The notes beneath the pieces were generated by a model. It was not told where the DNA came from, made no database searches, and worked only from the letters and a program-made list of their open reading frames with translations. A stretch of DNA of 64,000 bases, taken from Paenibacillus sp. PvR098 (GTDB taxonomy: Bacteria > Bacillota > Bacilli > Paenibacillales > NBRC-103111). The stretch spans positions 4,446,501-4,510,500 of the forward strand of contig NZ_JAFIBU010000001.1 of the NCBI RefSeq assembly GCF_017833255.1. The letters are read 5' to 3'. Shown here piece by piece: positions 26,574 to 35,991 of this stretch; position 1 is the first letter of the stretch, and each line of letters opens with the position of its first letter. Made by a program: the position numbers and the translations under genes.

Positions 26574-26613
26574 CAATGGCGCCAACCCGCATCAGTCCGG
26601 GTTGGCGCCATTG
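26574..26613. terminator. Long perfect hairpin after the TRAP operon
   Basis: CAATGGCGCCAACCCG (26574-26589) pairs without mismatch with 26598-26613 over 16 bp, loop CATCAGTC. Only a weak T-rich tail (TCTTTCC) follows. Confidence 0.75.
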
Positions 26614-26770
26614 TCTTTCCTCATAAAAAATCCATGATTCGTGAGGCATTGCGTTAATAGATGAGCAGGATAGAGTTATTTATCATAGATAGCCCAATAC
26701 ATAAGAGGTGAGGTAATCCGCACCTCAACTCATTAAAAGCATGATAGGAATGGATTGATTTGAATCATTT

Positions 26771-28276
26771 CTAGCTGCAGGTGCAGTTTAGTACGGGTTT
26801 TCGGGCCGCTTGTGTTTCGTTAAGTCTTTTCACAACCGTGGTGTGGGGGGCGTTCAACACCAGCTCGGGATGATGTTCGGCTTCATGTGTGATCTGGATC
26901 ATCGTATCGATAAAGGCATCGAGCGTTTCCTTGCTCTCGGTTTCGGTAGGCTCAATCATGATGCATTCTTCTACGTTCAACGGAAAATAGATGGTCGGGG
27001 GATGATAACCGAAATCGAGCAGTCTTTTGGCTACATCCAAGGTATGCACGCCGAATTTTTTCAGCGCTCTACCGGACATGACAAATTCGTGCTTGCAAAG
27101 GCGCTCATACGGAACCTCATAATAAGGTGCCAGCCTGCGCATCATGTAGTTGGCATTCAGCACAGCGCATTCGGATACTGTGCGAAGCCCTTCCGGACCG
27201 TAGCTGCGGATGTAGGTGTAGGCACGGACGAGAATCCCGAAATTGCCATAGAAGGCTTTGACTCGCCCGATGGAATCCGGTTTGTCATAATCAAAGTAAT
27301 AGGTTCCGTCATCCCTCCGTTCCACGGTCGGTTTGGGCAGGAACGGGATCAGCTTTTGCTTCACGCCCACCGGGCCTGCGCCCGGGCCTCCTCCGCCGTG
27401 TGGGGTGCTCATCGTTTTATGAAGATTTAAATGAACGACATCGAAGCCCATGTCCCCGGGGCGCGTAATGCCCATAATCGCGTTGGAATTGGCCCCGTCG
27501 TAATACAACAGGCCTCCGGCTTCGTGTACGATTTTCGCAATAATCACAATTTGCTCCTCAAACAATCCAAGGGTATTGGGATTGGTCAGCATTAACGCGG
27601 CTGTATCTGAACCCACAGCAGCACGCAGCGCCTCCAAATCGACGAGACCCTTGGAATCGGATTTGATCGTGATGGTCTCAAGCCCCGCCACGGTCGCGCT
27701 TGCGGGGTTGGTGCCGTGGGAGGAATCCGGGACAATGACCTTCGTCCGATGTTCGCCGCGGCTCTCATGATAGGCCCGTATCATCATCAGCCCGGTCCAC
27801 TCACCGTGTGCGCCCGCTGCGGGCTGCAGGGAAACCATATCCATGCCGGTGATGGCGCTCAAGTCATGCTGCAGCGTATACAGCAGCTCTAATGCGCCTT
27901 GGATGGAGGATTCAGGCTGGTACGGGTGAACTTTGGCAAAGCCCGGCAAACGGGCGACATCCTCATTCAGCTTTGGATTATATTTCATCGTACAAGAGCC
28001 GAGGGGATAAAATCCGTTATCGATCCCGAAGTTACGGCGCGATAACGCGGTATAATGACGAATGACGTCCACTTCATAGACCTCAGGAAGCTGAGCGGGC
28101 GTTGTTCGCAGCAGATGAGAAGGGATGAGTTCATCGATATTCGTTTGCGGCACATCGCATTCAGGTAAGGAGTACCCGATCCGGCCCGGCTTGCTCATCT
28201 CAAAAATCAGCGCCTGATCGTGCTTCACATCGGCCGTGTCCGCCGTGAACCGTTCACCGGGATTTCCGCTGCTCAT
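26771..28276 (-). CDS. gcvPB: Glycine dehydrogenase (decarboxylating) subunit 2
   Basis: PLP-binding half of the split P-protein that decarboxylates glycine and passes the aminomethyl group to GcvH. 501 aa. The PLP Lys is in [31 protein letters not shown] is another family marker. The start overlaps the end of gcvPA by 4 bases, giving translational coupling. The operon lies under the glycine riboswitch at 30870-31050. Confidence 0.96.
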   Translation of the reverse strand: MSSGNPGERFTADTADVKHDQALIFEMSKPGRIGYSLPECDVPQTNIDELIPSHLLRTTPAQLPEVYEVDVIRHYTALSRRNFGIDNGFYPLGSCTMKYNPKLNEDVARLPGFAKVHPYQPESSIQGALELLYTLQHDLSAITGMDMVSLQPAAGAHGEWTGLMMIRAYHESRGEHRTKVIVPDSSHGTNPASATVAGLETITIKSDSKGLVDLEALRAAVGSDTAALMLTNPNTLGLFEEQIVIIAKIVHEAGGLLYYDGANSNAIMGITRPGDMGFDVVHLNLHKTMSTPHGGGGPGAGPVGVKQKLIPFLPKPTVERRDDGTYYFDYDKPDSIGRVKAFYGNFGILVRAYTYIRSYGPEGLRTVSECAVLNANYMMRRLAPYYEVPYERLCKHEFVMSGRALKKFGVHTLDVAKRLLDFGYHPPTIYFPLNVEECIMIEPTETESKETLDAFIDTMIQITHEAEHHPELVLNAPHTTVVKRLNETQAARKPVLNCTCS

Positions 28277-29625
28277 AGGGATGCCTCCATTCGGCGGATG
28301 AATTGCTCGATTTCTTCTTGAGTTCTGCGCTCGGTAACGGCTAGGAGCAGGTGATTCCTTAATTCAGGATAATCGACACCCAGATCATAGCCTCCGATAA
28401 AACCAAAGGATAGCAGTGTTTCGTTAAGTCGATGGATGTCCGTATGCTCGGGCAGCTTGAGCACGAATTCATTGAAAAAAGGACTACTGAAAGCAAGGGA
28501 AACTCCGCCGATCCGTTGGAGGATTTTGGCTGTGTAGTGGGCTTTCTGCACATTCGCGCCCGCCACTTCCTGCATGCCGGTTTTACCCAAGACGGATAAA
28601 TAGACGGAAGCGCAAAGGGCGAGGAGTGCCTGATTGGAGCATATATTGGAGGTCGCCTTCTCGCGGCGAATATGCTGCTCCCGTGCCTGGAGCGTGAGCA
28701 CGAAGCCGCGTTTGCCGCCACGGTCCACCGTTTGGCCTACGATTCGGCCAGGCATCCGGCGGATCCACGGAGAGGCGACGGAGAAGAAGCCGCAGGTAGG
28801 TCCTCCGAGTGATGAGGGGATGCCTAAGGGCTGCGCATCGCCAACAACAATGTCCGCGCCGAGAGCGCCCGGGGGCTCCAGCAATCCGAGAGACAGTGGA
28901 TTAACCCCGACCACAAGCAAGCCGTTGACAGCATGAATGATCGGTTCCATAGCCCGCAAGTCCTCGATACAGCCGAAGAAGTTGGGAGACTGCACGATAA
29001 CGGCTGCGGTTTGATCTGAGACTGTGGAGGCTAGCTGCCCCAAGTCCGTTACACCGTTGACATAGTTGATTTCCACAACCTCAAGATGCAATCCCCGTGC
29101 CGCCGTTCGTAATATTTGCCTTGCTTCCGGATGTACCGCCCGCGAGACGACAAGCTGTTTTCGCTTAGTGGCCGCGCTTGCTAGCGCCCCGGCCTCCGCC
29201 AGAGCGGTAGCGCCGTCATACATGCTGGCATTGGCCGCGGCCATTCCCGTCAATTCGCAAATATACGATTGAAACTCAAAGATCGCCTGCAGCTCTCCTT
29301 GGCTGATTTCCGGTTGGTATGGGGTGTAGGCTGTGTAAAACTCGGAACGTGAAATGACGTGATGAATGACGACGGGAATGTGGTGATCATAAATACCGGC
29401 ACCCAAAAAGCTGGTGTAGCGATCGGTATCGGCATTTTTCTCTGCTAATCGGCGTGTATGCATCAGCAGGTCATGCTCGCTCAGGGCTGGCGAGACACGC
29501 AAGGTTCCTTGATAGCGGACTGAGGCAGGGATGTCGGCAAACAGCTCCTCCATTGAGGCAATGCCGATTTCGGCCATCATGTCCAGCCGATCCTGCTCTG
29601 TCATGGGTAAGTATCGATGCTTCAC
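28273..29625 (-). CDS. gcvPA: Glycine dehydrogenase (decarboxylating) subunit 1
   Basis: The other half of the split P-protein, 450 aa, forming a heterotetramer with GcvPB. Family features: start [13 protein letters not shown], segment [14 protein letters not shown] and [26 protein letters not shown] precedes the ATG. It lies about 40 bases after the gcvT remnant, so it belongs to the same transcription unit. Confidence 0.96.
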   Translation of the reverse strand: MKHRYLPMTEQDRLDMMAEIGIASMEELFADIPASVRYQGTLRVSPALSEHDLLMHTRRLAEKNADTDRYTSFLGAGIYDHHIPVVIHHVISRSEFYTAYTPYQPEISQGELQAIFEFQSYICELTGMAAANASMYDGATALAEAGALASAATKRKQLVVSRAVHPEARQILRTAARGLHLEVVEINYVNGVTDLGQLASTVSDQTAAVIVQSPNFFGCIEDLRAMEPIIHAVNGLLVVGVNPLSLGLLEPPGALGADIVVGDAQPLGIPSSLGGPTCGFFSVASPWIRRMPGRIVGQTVDRGGKRGFVLTLQAREQHIRREKATSNICSNQALLALCASVYLSVLGKTGMQEVAGANVQKAHYTAKILQRIGGVSLAFSSPFFNEFVLKLPEHTDIHRLNETLLSFGFIGGYDLGVDYPELRNHLLLAVTERRTQEEIEQFIRRMEASL

Positions 29626-29666
29626 CCTATTCAGCTCCTTTAATACTCAGGGATTGCTGCTTCGCT

Positions 29667-30769
29667 TTATTTTTGGGTGCGTTTATAAAATGGACTAGGC
29701 ACAACCTGTGCCCTTAATTGTTTGCCGCGAATTTCCACCTCTATTTTCGTGCCTATGTTAGCATAACGTGAATCCAGAAAAGCCAACCCCAAGCTCCGTT
29801 TGAGGGTTGGGGATTGCGTCCCTGAAGTCACCTCTCCGATACACTGTCCATCCGCATACACTTTGTAAGGAGTGCGGGGAATCCCGCGATCGATCATCTC
29901 GATGCCGACGAGCCTGCGTCGTAATCCTTCCTGCTTTTGCTTCAACAGCGTCTCTTTGCCGATAAAACGTTCCTTATCCAGCTTCACGCAAAAGCTGAGT
30001 CCAGCCTCTAAGGGGGACACCGCTTCGCTAAGCTCTTGACCGTACAAAGGCAGCCTTGCTTCAAAACGCAGCGTATCTCGGGCCCCGAGGCCGGCGGGGA
30101 TCAAGCCGTATTCCCGACCGTTCTCAAGCAATGCCTTCCATACGACGGAAGCGCTAGCACTTGGAAGGTAGAGCTCAAACCCATCCTCACCGGTATATCC
30201 CGTCCGGGAGATCAGAGCCTGAACGCCGCAGACTTGGACATTGGGAATAAACGAAAATGATGTTAATTCGGCAAGAGGGGCATCTGTAACCTGGAGAGTA
30301 TGGTTTCCGCTAAAGGGCCTTGAAGCGCAAGCAGAGCGGTTTGCTCAGAGATGTTCTGGATTACGACGTCTCCGATCAGGTGGCGGTCCATCCATTCAAG
30401 ATCCTTATCGATATTCGAGGCGTTGACGACCAGCATAAACTGGTCTGCACTGAGCCGATAAACAAGCAAATCATCAACGACACCGCCGTCAGGGCAGCAC
30501 ATCAGACTGTACTGCGCCTGGCCGTCCTTTAATTTGGCGACGTTGTTCGTAGTCAACACCTGCAGGTAAGCTTCGGCATAAGTACCGATAACGATGACCT
30601 CCCCCATATGGGAGACATCGAATAAGCCGGCATACTGCCGAACGGCATCGTGTTCCTTCTGAATGCCGGTAAATTGGACGGGCAGCTCCCAGCCGCCGAA
30701 ATCGATACAACGTACGCCCGGTTCATCCGCATAGAGCGGGAAAAGCGGTGTTCTTTTTAAGGGGGACAT
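29667..30769 (-). pseudogene. gcvT: Aminomethyltransferase gene gcvT interrupted by a frameshift
   Basis: T-protein of the glycine cleavage system. The N-terminal part (ATG at 30769, after GAGGTGAAGAGT) reads MSPLKRTPLFPLY ... LLALQGPLAETILSRLQ and then runs into TAA at 30265-30263. Just before it, near 30285-30310, the frame one base over continues as VTDAPLAELTSFSFIPNV, then SRTGYTGEDGFELYLP, and is open to the normal C-terminus. A single lost base explains this. All other family features are intact, and the downstream gcvP genes are complete. It may be a true recent mutation or a sequencing error in the run of similar bases. Confidence 0.88.
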
Positions 30770-30821
30770 ACTCTTCACCTCTTTCGATGATTTGTCCTCG
30801 CTCATCGTATAGAAAAAACAA

Positions 30822-30881
30822 ACAGAGCAAAAGAAGCGGGCTTTCCCGGACTTGCCGGCGTTACCTCGTTCTTCGCTCTGT
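30822..30881 (-). terminator. Expression-platform terminator of the glycine riboswitch
   Basis: On the minus strand ACAGAGCGAAGAA (the 3' edge of the second aptamer) can pair with TTCTTTTGCTCTGT, followed by TTGTTTTTTC. Using aptamer sequence for the terminator stem fits a switch that turns on when glycine binds. Confidence 0.7.
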
Positions 30882-31050
30882 CCTTTATACCTGAGAGTTG
30901 CCTCATGCCGCAGCACAAGTTTCCCCTTGGGTGACCCGTATACGAGTTCTCTCCAGAGATGTGTCCGACAAAGGTCCTTTTGCCTGAGAGATTCACCCTA
31001 TGGCTTACCCCTTCGGCGTTACTTTAATGTCAAGTAATCTCTCCCTTTGC
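30870..31050 (-). ncRNA. Tandem glycine riboswitch
   Basis: Two aptamers are visible on the minus strand. The first runs from GGGAGAG through GCCGAAGGGGTAAGCC to AATCTCTCAGGCAAAAGGAC; the second from TCTGGAGAGA through ACCCAAGGGGAAAC to CAACTCTCAGGTATAAAGGAC. These are the hallmark blocks (GGAGAG, CCGAAGGGG, CTCTCAGG-x-AAAGGAC) of the class upstream of gcv operons. Binding of glycine usually turns expression on. Confidence 0.95.
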
Positions 31051-31083
31051 CATCATCCACAGATATGTAATTGACTTATCTTC

Positions 31084-31112
31084 ATTATTTCCCGGTTTCA
31101 GTCCATTGTCAA
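31084..31112 (-). promoter_or_regulatory. Sigma-A-type promoter of the gcv operon
   Basis: On the minus strand TTGACA (31112-31107), 17-bp spacer, AATAAT (31089-31084). The RNA would start about 30 bases before the riboswitch. Confidence 0.7.
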
Positions 31113-31151
31113 TGTGTTTTCCCGATAAAATTAATTGATGTGTAAGTTATG

Positions 31152-31181
31152 TTGACGTAAACTTGTCCTATGTTTTATTCT
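31152..31181 (+). promoter_or_regulatory. Candidate promoter of gcvH
   Basis: TTGACG (31152-31157), 18-bp spacer, TATTCT (31176-31181), about 110 bases before the gcvH start. Confidence 0.5.
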
Positions 31182-31292
31182 ACAAGTATACATGTGAAGA
31201 TGACGGATAACTATGGTGTGAAAGCCTGTACCGCTGCAGAGAGTAAATTACCGCCGGTAGGTGCTGGGCTGTCACATATAACGGGGAGCTGT

Positions 31293-31697
31293 ATGAATAT
31301 GAGCGAGGTTAAAGCGAACGTTTTCTACAGCAAGGAGCATGAATGGGCAGATATCAGCGATTCAGGGACGGTGAGGGTTGGCATAAGCGATTTCGCGCAA
31401 TGCGAGCTCGGGGATATTGTGTTTGTTGAGTTCCCGGAATTAGGTGCGAGAGTTCAAGCCGGAGACCCCATGGGAACGATTGAATCGGTAAAGACCGTTT
31501 CGGATTTGTTTGCCCCTGTTTCGGGAATCATCACGAAGGTTAACACCTCTTTGCTGGATCAGCCTGAGCTTGTGAATGAGCAGCCGTATGAAGGCGGATG
31601 GATCGTCGAAATGGAGTGGGTTCAAGACGCTCAAGAAGAGATGAACGGGCTTCTAACCGCGGAGCAATACAAGGCATTTATCGATGAGCACCAATGA
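31293..31697 (+). CDS. gcvH: Glycine cleavage system H protein
   Basis: Lipoylated carrier, 134 aa, shuttling the aminomethyl group between P-, T- and L-proteins. The lipoyl Lys is about residue 67 in GTIESVKTVSDLFAP. The ATG at 31293 follows GGGGAG; an ATG at 31299 is also possible, while the upstream in-frame extension (GAGLSHITGS and earlier) is not family-like. It is transcribed divergently from gcvT-PA-PB with its own promoter, so it is outside the glycine riboswitch. Confidence 0.95.
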   Translation: MNMSEVKANVFYSKEHEWADISDSGTVRVGISDFAQCELGDIVFVEFPELGARVQAGDPMGTIESVKTVSDLFAPVSGIITKVNTSLLDQPELVNEQPYEGGWIVEMEWVQDAQEEMNGLLTAEQYKAFIDEHQ

Positions 31698-31742
31698 GTT
31701 AGAGAAGGGGCATAGTCTCGTATGCCCGGCAGCTGCAGCATA

Positions 31743-31783
31743 AAGGACTACCTTCCAGCTGACTCTGGAAGGTTCAGTCCTTA
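31743..31783 (+). terminator. Terminator after gcvH
   Basis: AAGGACT-CCTTCCAG (31743-31759) / CTGGAAGG-AGTCCTT (31766-31782) with a 6-base loop; the T-run is short (TTATT). Confidence 0.7.
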
Positions 31784-31805
31784 TTCGAGTTTCGTTCTGT
31801 ATGGG

Positions 31806-32513
31806 TCAACGATCCATGATGGATTTATAGAATGGTTTGGACCTGTTGAAGGAATAGTCACTGGCTTCTTGCACCTGCTTTACATCTCCGGATCTGAGTG
31901 CAAGTAGTAGACGGGTCCGGTTTTCGATACTTTGAGTTTGGGCACCAGGGACAAGAAGTAGCTTAATGCTCGTTTCTCTGCGCAGATGGATAACCGTTTG
32001 CATCAGTTTATAATAAATGTTGTTTCCGCAGATCTCACCTATAAAAATATCAAATCGGTCCAGCAGCTTTTGAAATGCTTCGGGGTCATTTTTTTGACGG
32101 ACCTCTTTTAAGTCGGCTAAAATCGTTTCCAGCTCTTCAAAATGGGGCTCTTTCACTTCCTTGGCGGCAGTCAGATAAACTTCGGATTCGATTAATTTTC
32201 TGGCGGCATAGACTTCATCCAGATGATGGATTTCATTATGAAAGAGCCAAGTGATCGTTTCCGAAGAAATAGGCTCGTCCTGCTTTTTAACAAAGCTGCC
32301 TTCTCCGGCTTTGATATGAATTAAGCCAATCAGGGACAAGGCCCGCAGCGCTTCGCGTATACGTCCTCTGGCTACTCCGAATTGTTCGGCAAGCAGTCGT
32401 TCGTTCGGAAGCTTTTCCCCTGCCGCCAGCTCCCCGGAAATGATCGATTGAGCGATTTGCTCCATAATTTGCTCCGTAGCGGTAACTTTTTTGATCGCCT
32501 CAACTTTAATCAT
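31806..32513 (-). CDS. GntR-family regulator, FadR subfamily (FCD domain)
   Basis: 235 aa. Winged helix at residues about 12-75 (LPNERLLAEQFGVARGRIREALRAL), followed by an all-helical FCD ligand domain (residues about 95-225, AARKLIESEVYLTAA). FCD proteins sense small carboxylates and bind operators of the form TGGT-N3-ACCA. Exactly such a site is at 32583-32593 between this gene and the divergent transporter gene, so it most likely controls both. Confidence 0.9.
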   Translation of the reverse strand: MIKVEAIKKVTATEQIMEQIAQSIISGELAAGEKLPNERLLAEQFGVARGRIREALRALSLIGLIHIKAGEGSFVKKQDEPISSETITWLFHNEIHHLDEVYAARKLIESEVYLTAAKEVKEPHFEELETILADLKEVRQKNDPEAFQKLLDRFDIFIGEICGNNIYYKLMQTVIHLRRETSIKLLLVPGAQTQSIENRTRLLLALRSGDVKQVQEASDYSFNRSKPFYKSIMDR

Positions 32514-32582
32514 TCGATCTAACCCCCAGAAAAATGTGAAAATATATTAATTAACAAAATGAATATACTATTTTAATATAAA

Positions 32583-32593
32583 TGGTACTACCA
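32583..32593. promoter_or_regulatory. FadR-subfamily operator TGGTACTACCA
   Basis: A palindrome TGGT-ACT-ACCA matching the known FadR-subfamily core, about 70 bases upstream of the GntR gene start and 210 bases before the BASS transporter. Confidence 0.65.
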
Positions 32594-32751
32594 TACCACC
32601 GGAATATGCTTATTTATGAGTTTACCACAAGTGTATCTCAAAGATGATAAAATTTTGTCTGCCCAAAACGAACAGGATTATGATAATATTTCAGTAACCA
32701 AATTTATTATGGACAAAATCGATGAGAATGGCTGAAAGCGGGAGAGAGACA

Positions 32752-32802
32752 ATGATCAAAGAATATGAAGAAGCTTATGCGAAATCTGGTGCCCCAAAAT
32801 AA
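32752..32802 (+). CDS. 16-residue leader peptide coupled to the BASS transporter
   Basis: ATG at 32752 after GGGAGAGAG; it reads MIKEYEEAYAKSGAPK and stops at TAA, whose last A is also the first base of the transporter ATG (TAATG). The transporter has no separate strong ribosome site, so it is probably translated by coupling. It could also be the last relic of a gene once fused or adjacent. Confidence 0.5.
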   Translation: MIKEYEEAYAKSGAPK

Positions 32803-33776
32803 TGGATAAACTGAATAAACTGCTTGAAAAAAGTATGCCTTTACTTACCCCTTTCAGTGTGTTGATGGGTGTGGCTTTATCCGGCGTATTGTCCGCTTAT
32901 ACGTCTTGGGTGCCATGGATTTTCGCATTCATGACGTTCGCCGGCAGTCTGGGAATGAATGTTAATGATTTTCGGAGGGTGCTCTTGCACCCTTTTCCCA
33001 TTTTCGTTTTTTTGATTGTTCTTCACATAATAATGCCTTTAGTGGCTTGGACTGCAGGACATCTGGCATTCCCTGGCGATCCTTATACCATTACGGGTTT
33101 AATTCTGCTGATGGTGATCCCTACGGGCATAGCCAGCATGATCTGGGTATCCATCTACCGCGGGCATACGGCGCTGACGTTAACGATGATTCTGATCGAT
33201 ACTTTACTTGCGCCGTTATACGTCCCGTACCTAATGTCCCTGCTCGTCGGGGAGCAGGTGGCGATTAACTCGTGGGGCATGCTAAATGGCCTGTTATGGA
33301 TGATTGTGCTGCCTTCCTTTTTGGGTATGCTGCTCAATCAATATACAGGAGGGAAAGTTAAAGTGAAGTGGACTCCGGTGTTATCACCGTTATCCAAAAT
33401 CAGCTTAGGGATTATTATTGCGATCAACAGCTCGGTGATTGCGCCAGTGATCCAGGCTTGGGATTGGGGGATTGCCTATATGATCACGGTCTGTCTTGTG
33501 ATGGTCGCGCTTGGCTATATCATCGGCTGGGGAGCTGCCCGCGGTATGAAGCTTTCCCGGGACCTGGTCGTGAGCATGACGTTTAACTGCGGGATGAGAA
33601 ATATCAGCGCCGGAGCGGTGCTGGCTATCGCGTATTTTCCGCCTGCTGTAGCGGTGCCTGCCGTTATCGGAACCCTATTTCAGCAGCTGCTTGCGTCGAT
33701 TTTCGGGAGCTTGTTGTTCCGCAAGGCGGAGTCTTCTGTAGTGAAAGAAGCAGCACATGGAGCTAAATCGGCTTAA
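32802..33776 (+). CDS. Bile acid:sodium symporter (BASS) family transporter
   Basis: 324 aa with about ten hydrophobic helices. Family features: FAFMTFAGSLGMNVNDF, MVIPTGIASMIWVS, and the C-terminal TFNCGMRNISAGAVLAIAYFPP. Relatives transport organic acids, pantothenate-like compounds or bile acids with sodium. The divergent FadR-type regulator suggests that expression answers to a small carboxylate. The start overlaps the stop of a 16-residue leader frame. Substrate unknown. Confidence 0.88.
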   Translation: MDKLNKLLEKSMPLLTPFSVLMGVALSGVLSAYTSWVPWIFAFMTFAGSLGMNVNDFRRVLLHPFPIFVFLIVLHIIMPLVAWTAGHLAFPGDPYTITGLILLMVIPTGIASMIWVSIYRGHTALTLTMILIDTLLAPLYVPYLMSLLVGEQVAINSWGMLNGLLWMIVLPSFLGMLLNQYTGGKVKVKWTPVLSPLSKISLGIIIAINSSVIAPVIQAWDWGIAYMITVCLVMVALGYIIGWGAARGMKLSRDLVVSMTFNCGMRNISAGAVLAIAYFPPAVAVPAVIGTLFQQLLASIFGSLLFRKAESSVVKEAAHGAKSA

Positions 33777-33814
33777 GGAATAGAGCTGCCGCGGGTTGGA
33801 TCCTCTATAATTCA

Positions 33815-34546
33815 CTATTTTCCAACAATGCCTTGGATTTTCATCGACAGCAATTTCTTTCTAAACCCTTTCCAGACGAAGAACTGAATGGCTGGTACGA
33901 CAAAGAGCGGAATGATAAACCGCAGAGCATACAATAACGAGATGAACAGTACTGCCAATATGGAGCCTATTATGGATTGTTTGGTGGTTTCCTTTATGGC
34001 GTCCCATATACTTTGAATCATATTGTTAATATGCGGGTTTAACAAGGAATACGAAACTATATATCCGCAAATGTAGTTTAGCGCGACGAGGAGCCATTTT
34101 CTGATTTTCAAACGAGACATTCTTTCTACGGAAGACTCTATTTTAATAAGAAAGTTTAAGTTGGGTATGGCTGCCGTTAATGCAATAAGCAGTATGAAGG
34201 CCGGGTAATAGAAAAAACTGAAAAGCGGTTCAAACAAGGTTTCAACGATAAATTCAAGGAAAAGCATTGAGATTGCCGGCAGCAGCACCAATGCGAGCGG
34301 TGTAAATAAGATTTGAAGGATTTTGCCGGCTCCCTCGGATAACTCCCAATCCTCGTCAAGCTCATACCCGCCAGAATTACCCATCATACCATAAGCGTGC
34401 TCGCTGCTGTTGAAAGCGGGTTTAGTCGGATCGATGACGTACCCCAAGCTGTCCACGTTCGAATAACGATTGAAGTCCGTAGACCGGTCAATCACCGGTT
34501 GACTGGTATTTTTCGCATAACCGTTGTAATCCACATTTGGATTCAT
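33815..34546 (-). CDS. Membrane protein of unknown function
   Basis: 243 aa. The first 75 residues are polar, Asn/Tyr/Ser-rich (VDYNGYAKNTSQPVIDRS); then about five hydrophobic helices follow, with short charged loops (KIESSVERMSRLKIRK). No family was recognised. CAGGAGAGTGACAGA precedes the ATG. It converges on the BASS gene and is separated by about 115 bases from the terminator of patB. Single-gene unit. Confidence 0.75.
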   Translation of the reverse strand: MNPNVDYNGYAKNTSQPVIDRSTDFNRYSNVDSLGYVIDPTKPAFNSSEHAYGMMGNSGGYELDEDWELSEGAGKILQILFTPLALVLLPAISMLFLEFIVETLFEPLFSFFYYPAFILLIALTAAIPNLNFLIKIESSVERMSRLKIRKWLLVALNYICGYIVSYSLLNPHINNMIQSIWDAIKETTKQSIIGSILAVLFISLLYALRFIIPLFVVPAIQFFVWKGFRKKLLSMKIQGIVGK

Positions 34547-34660
34547 TCTGTCACTCTCCTGATGTCTTCTTCTTACTTGTCTATCTTACATTCGATTTAT
34601 TATACAATAATTGATAATGGAAAAGGGTGTGTCATTTTTCACAAAACGAAGACATAAGAA

Positions 34661-34700
34661 AGCCCTCCATTCACGGAAACAGTATCCGGAATGAAGGGCT
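34661..34700 (-). terminator. Terminator after the PatB-type gene
   Basis: AGCCCTCCATTC (34661-34672) / GAATGAAGGGCT (34689-34700), one mismatch; on the minus strand a T-rich tail follows. Confidence 0.7.
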
Positions 34701-34719
34701 ATTTGGCTTAGGCAGGGGC

Positions 34720-35898
34720 TTATTGGGTCCGGCCTGAAGCAGCATCGCAAAAGCGCTTCAGCGCTTCCTCCAGGAGCGATCTCGGGCAGGCCAAGTTGAT
34801 GCGCAGCCAGCCTTCCGCTTCCGTGCCGAAGACGGAGCCTTCGCTGAAGGCGACGCGGGCTTTCTCGAACATGAGTGATTTGAGACCTTTAATGTCGAGG
34901 CCCAGGCCTCGGCAGTCCATCCACAGCAGGTAGGTCCCGTCAGGACGCATCGGCTTCACTTCGGGCAGATGCTCCGCCAAATAAGCTATGGCGTAATCCA
35001 CATTGCCTGCCGTGTATTCGATCAATTGATCGAGCCATGCTTCTCCTTCGTTATAAGCGGCCATTACAGCCTCATGAGTGAAGAAATTCGTCATATGCAA
35101 GCTGAGCGTTTTGACCCGGTAATCGAATTTTCGTTTCATTGCCGCGTTGGCGGTGACAATGAAAGAGGACTGGACACCCGGAAGATTGAACGTCTTCGTT
35201 GGCGCGAGCGCGGTCAAGGTGATTTGTGCGAGTTCCTCCGATAGAGAGGCAAACGGAATATGCCGGTGTCCAGGCAGTGCGAGATCGCAATGAATTTCAT
35301 CTGAAATGACGGTAACCCCGTGCTTCAAACACAGCTCCCCAAGACGAAGCAGCTCCTCGCGCTCCCAGACGCGTCCGCCCGGGTTATGCGGGCTGCACAG
35401 CAGCATCAGCTTGGCCCCGCCCGCCATTAATTCCTCCAGATGGGCATAATCCATTTCGTACCTGCCGTTACGGATAACCAACGGGTTTTTGGCTACCTCG
35501 CGGCCATTCATTCGAATGACATCGTAAAAAGGGTAGTAGACCGGAGACTGAAGAATAACGGAACCTCCGGGCTCGCTGAACAAATCTACCGCAATGCTAA
35601 GAGTAGTGACGACGCTGGGTACATCGCTCAGCCATTCTCGCTCAATCGTCCAGCCATGCCGACGTTGAAACCAGTGGACAATAGAGTCTACATAAGCCTC
35701 GTTTTTGATCGAATATCCGTAAACGCCTTGTGCAGCCCGGGCTTCAAGCGCTTGCCGAACGGCTGGCGGGCTTTCAAAATCCATGTCGGCTACCCAAAGG
35801 GGAAGAATGTCATGATCTCCGAACAGCTTGTGGGATTGATCCCATTTGTAGGAATTCGTATTGCGTCGATCGATCACACGGTCAAAATCGTATTTCAC
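34720..35898 (-). CDS. PatB/MalY-type PLP-dependent C-S beta-lyase or aminotransferase
   Basis: Fold-type I PLP enzyme, 392 aa from the GTG at 35898. That start is preferred because GAGGTG sits 6 bases before it; longer readings give an atypical N-terminus. The family start KYDFDRVIDRRNTNSYKWD and LPLWVADMDFESPP are clear. The PLP Lys is in ALAPTKTFNLPGVQ and the aspartate in VISDEIHCDL. Members cleave cystathionine or cysteine conjugates, and MalY also acts as a regulator partner. The substrate cannot be told here. Confidence 0.9.
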   Translation of the reverse strand: MKYDFDRVIDRRNTNSYKWDQSHKLFGDHDILPLWVADMDFESPPAVRQALEARAAQGVYGYSIKNEAYVDSIVHWFQRRHGWTIEREWLSDVPSVVTTLSIAVDLFSEPGGSVILQSPVYYPFYDVIRMNGREVAKNPLVIRNGRYEMDYAHLEELMAGGAKLMLLCSPHNPGGRVWEREELLRLGELCLKHGVTVISDEIHCDLALPGHRHIPFASLSEELAQITLTALAPTKTFNLPGVQSSFIVTANAAMKRKFDYRVKTLSLHMTNFFTHEAVMAAYNEGEAWLDQLIEYTAGNVDYAIAYLAEHLPEVKPMRPDGTYLLWMDCRGLGLDIKGLKSLMFEKARVAFSEGSVFGTEAEGWLRINLACPRSLLEEALKRFCDAASGRTQ

Positions 35899-35991
35899 AA
35901 GCATCACCTCATTAGAACGAATAGTATCCACCTATTCTATCATAAATTGCGCTTGAACAGGAAAAAGGAGCCGCAACCGGCCCCCCCCGCA

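Noticed and set aside
31170..31292. An N-terminal extension of gcvH
   Set aside because: GcvH proteins do not carry such an extension; the segment contains the promoter-proximal leader and the good ribosome site before 31293.
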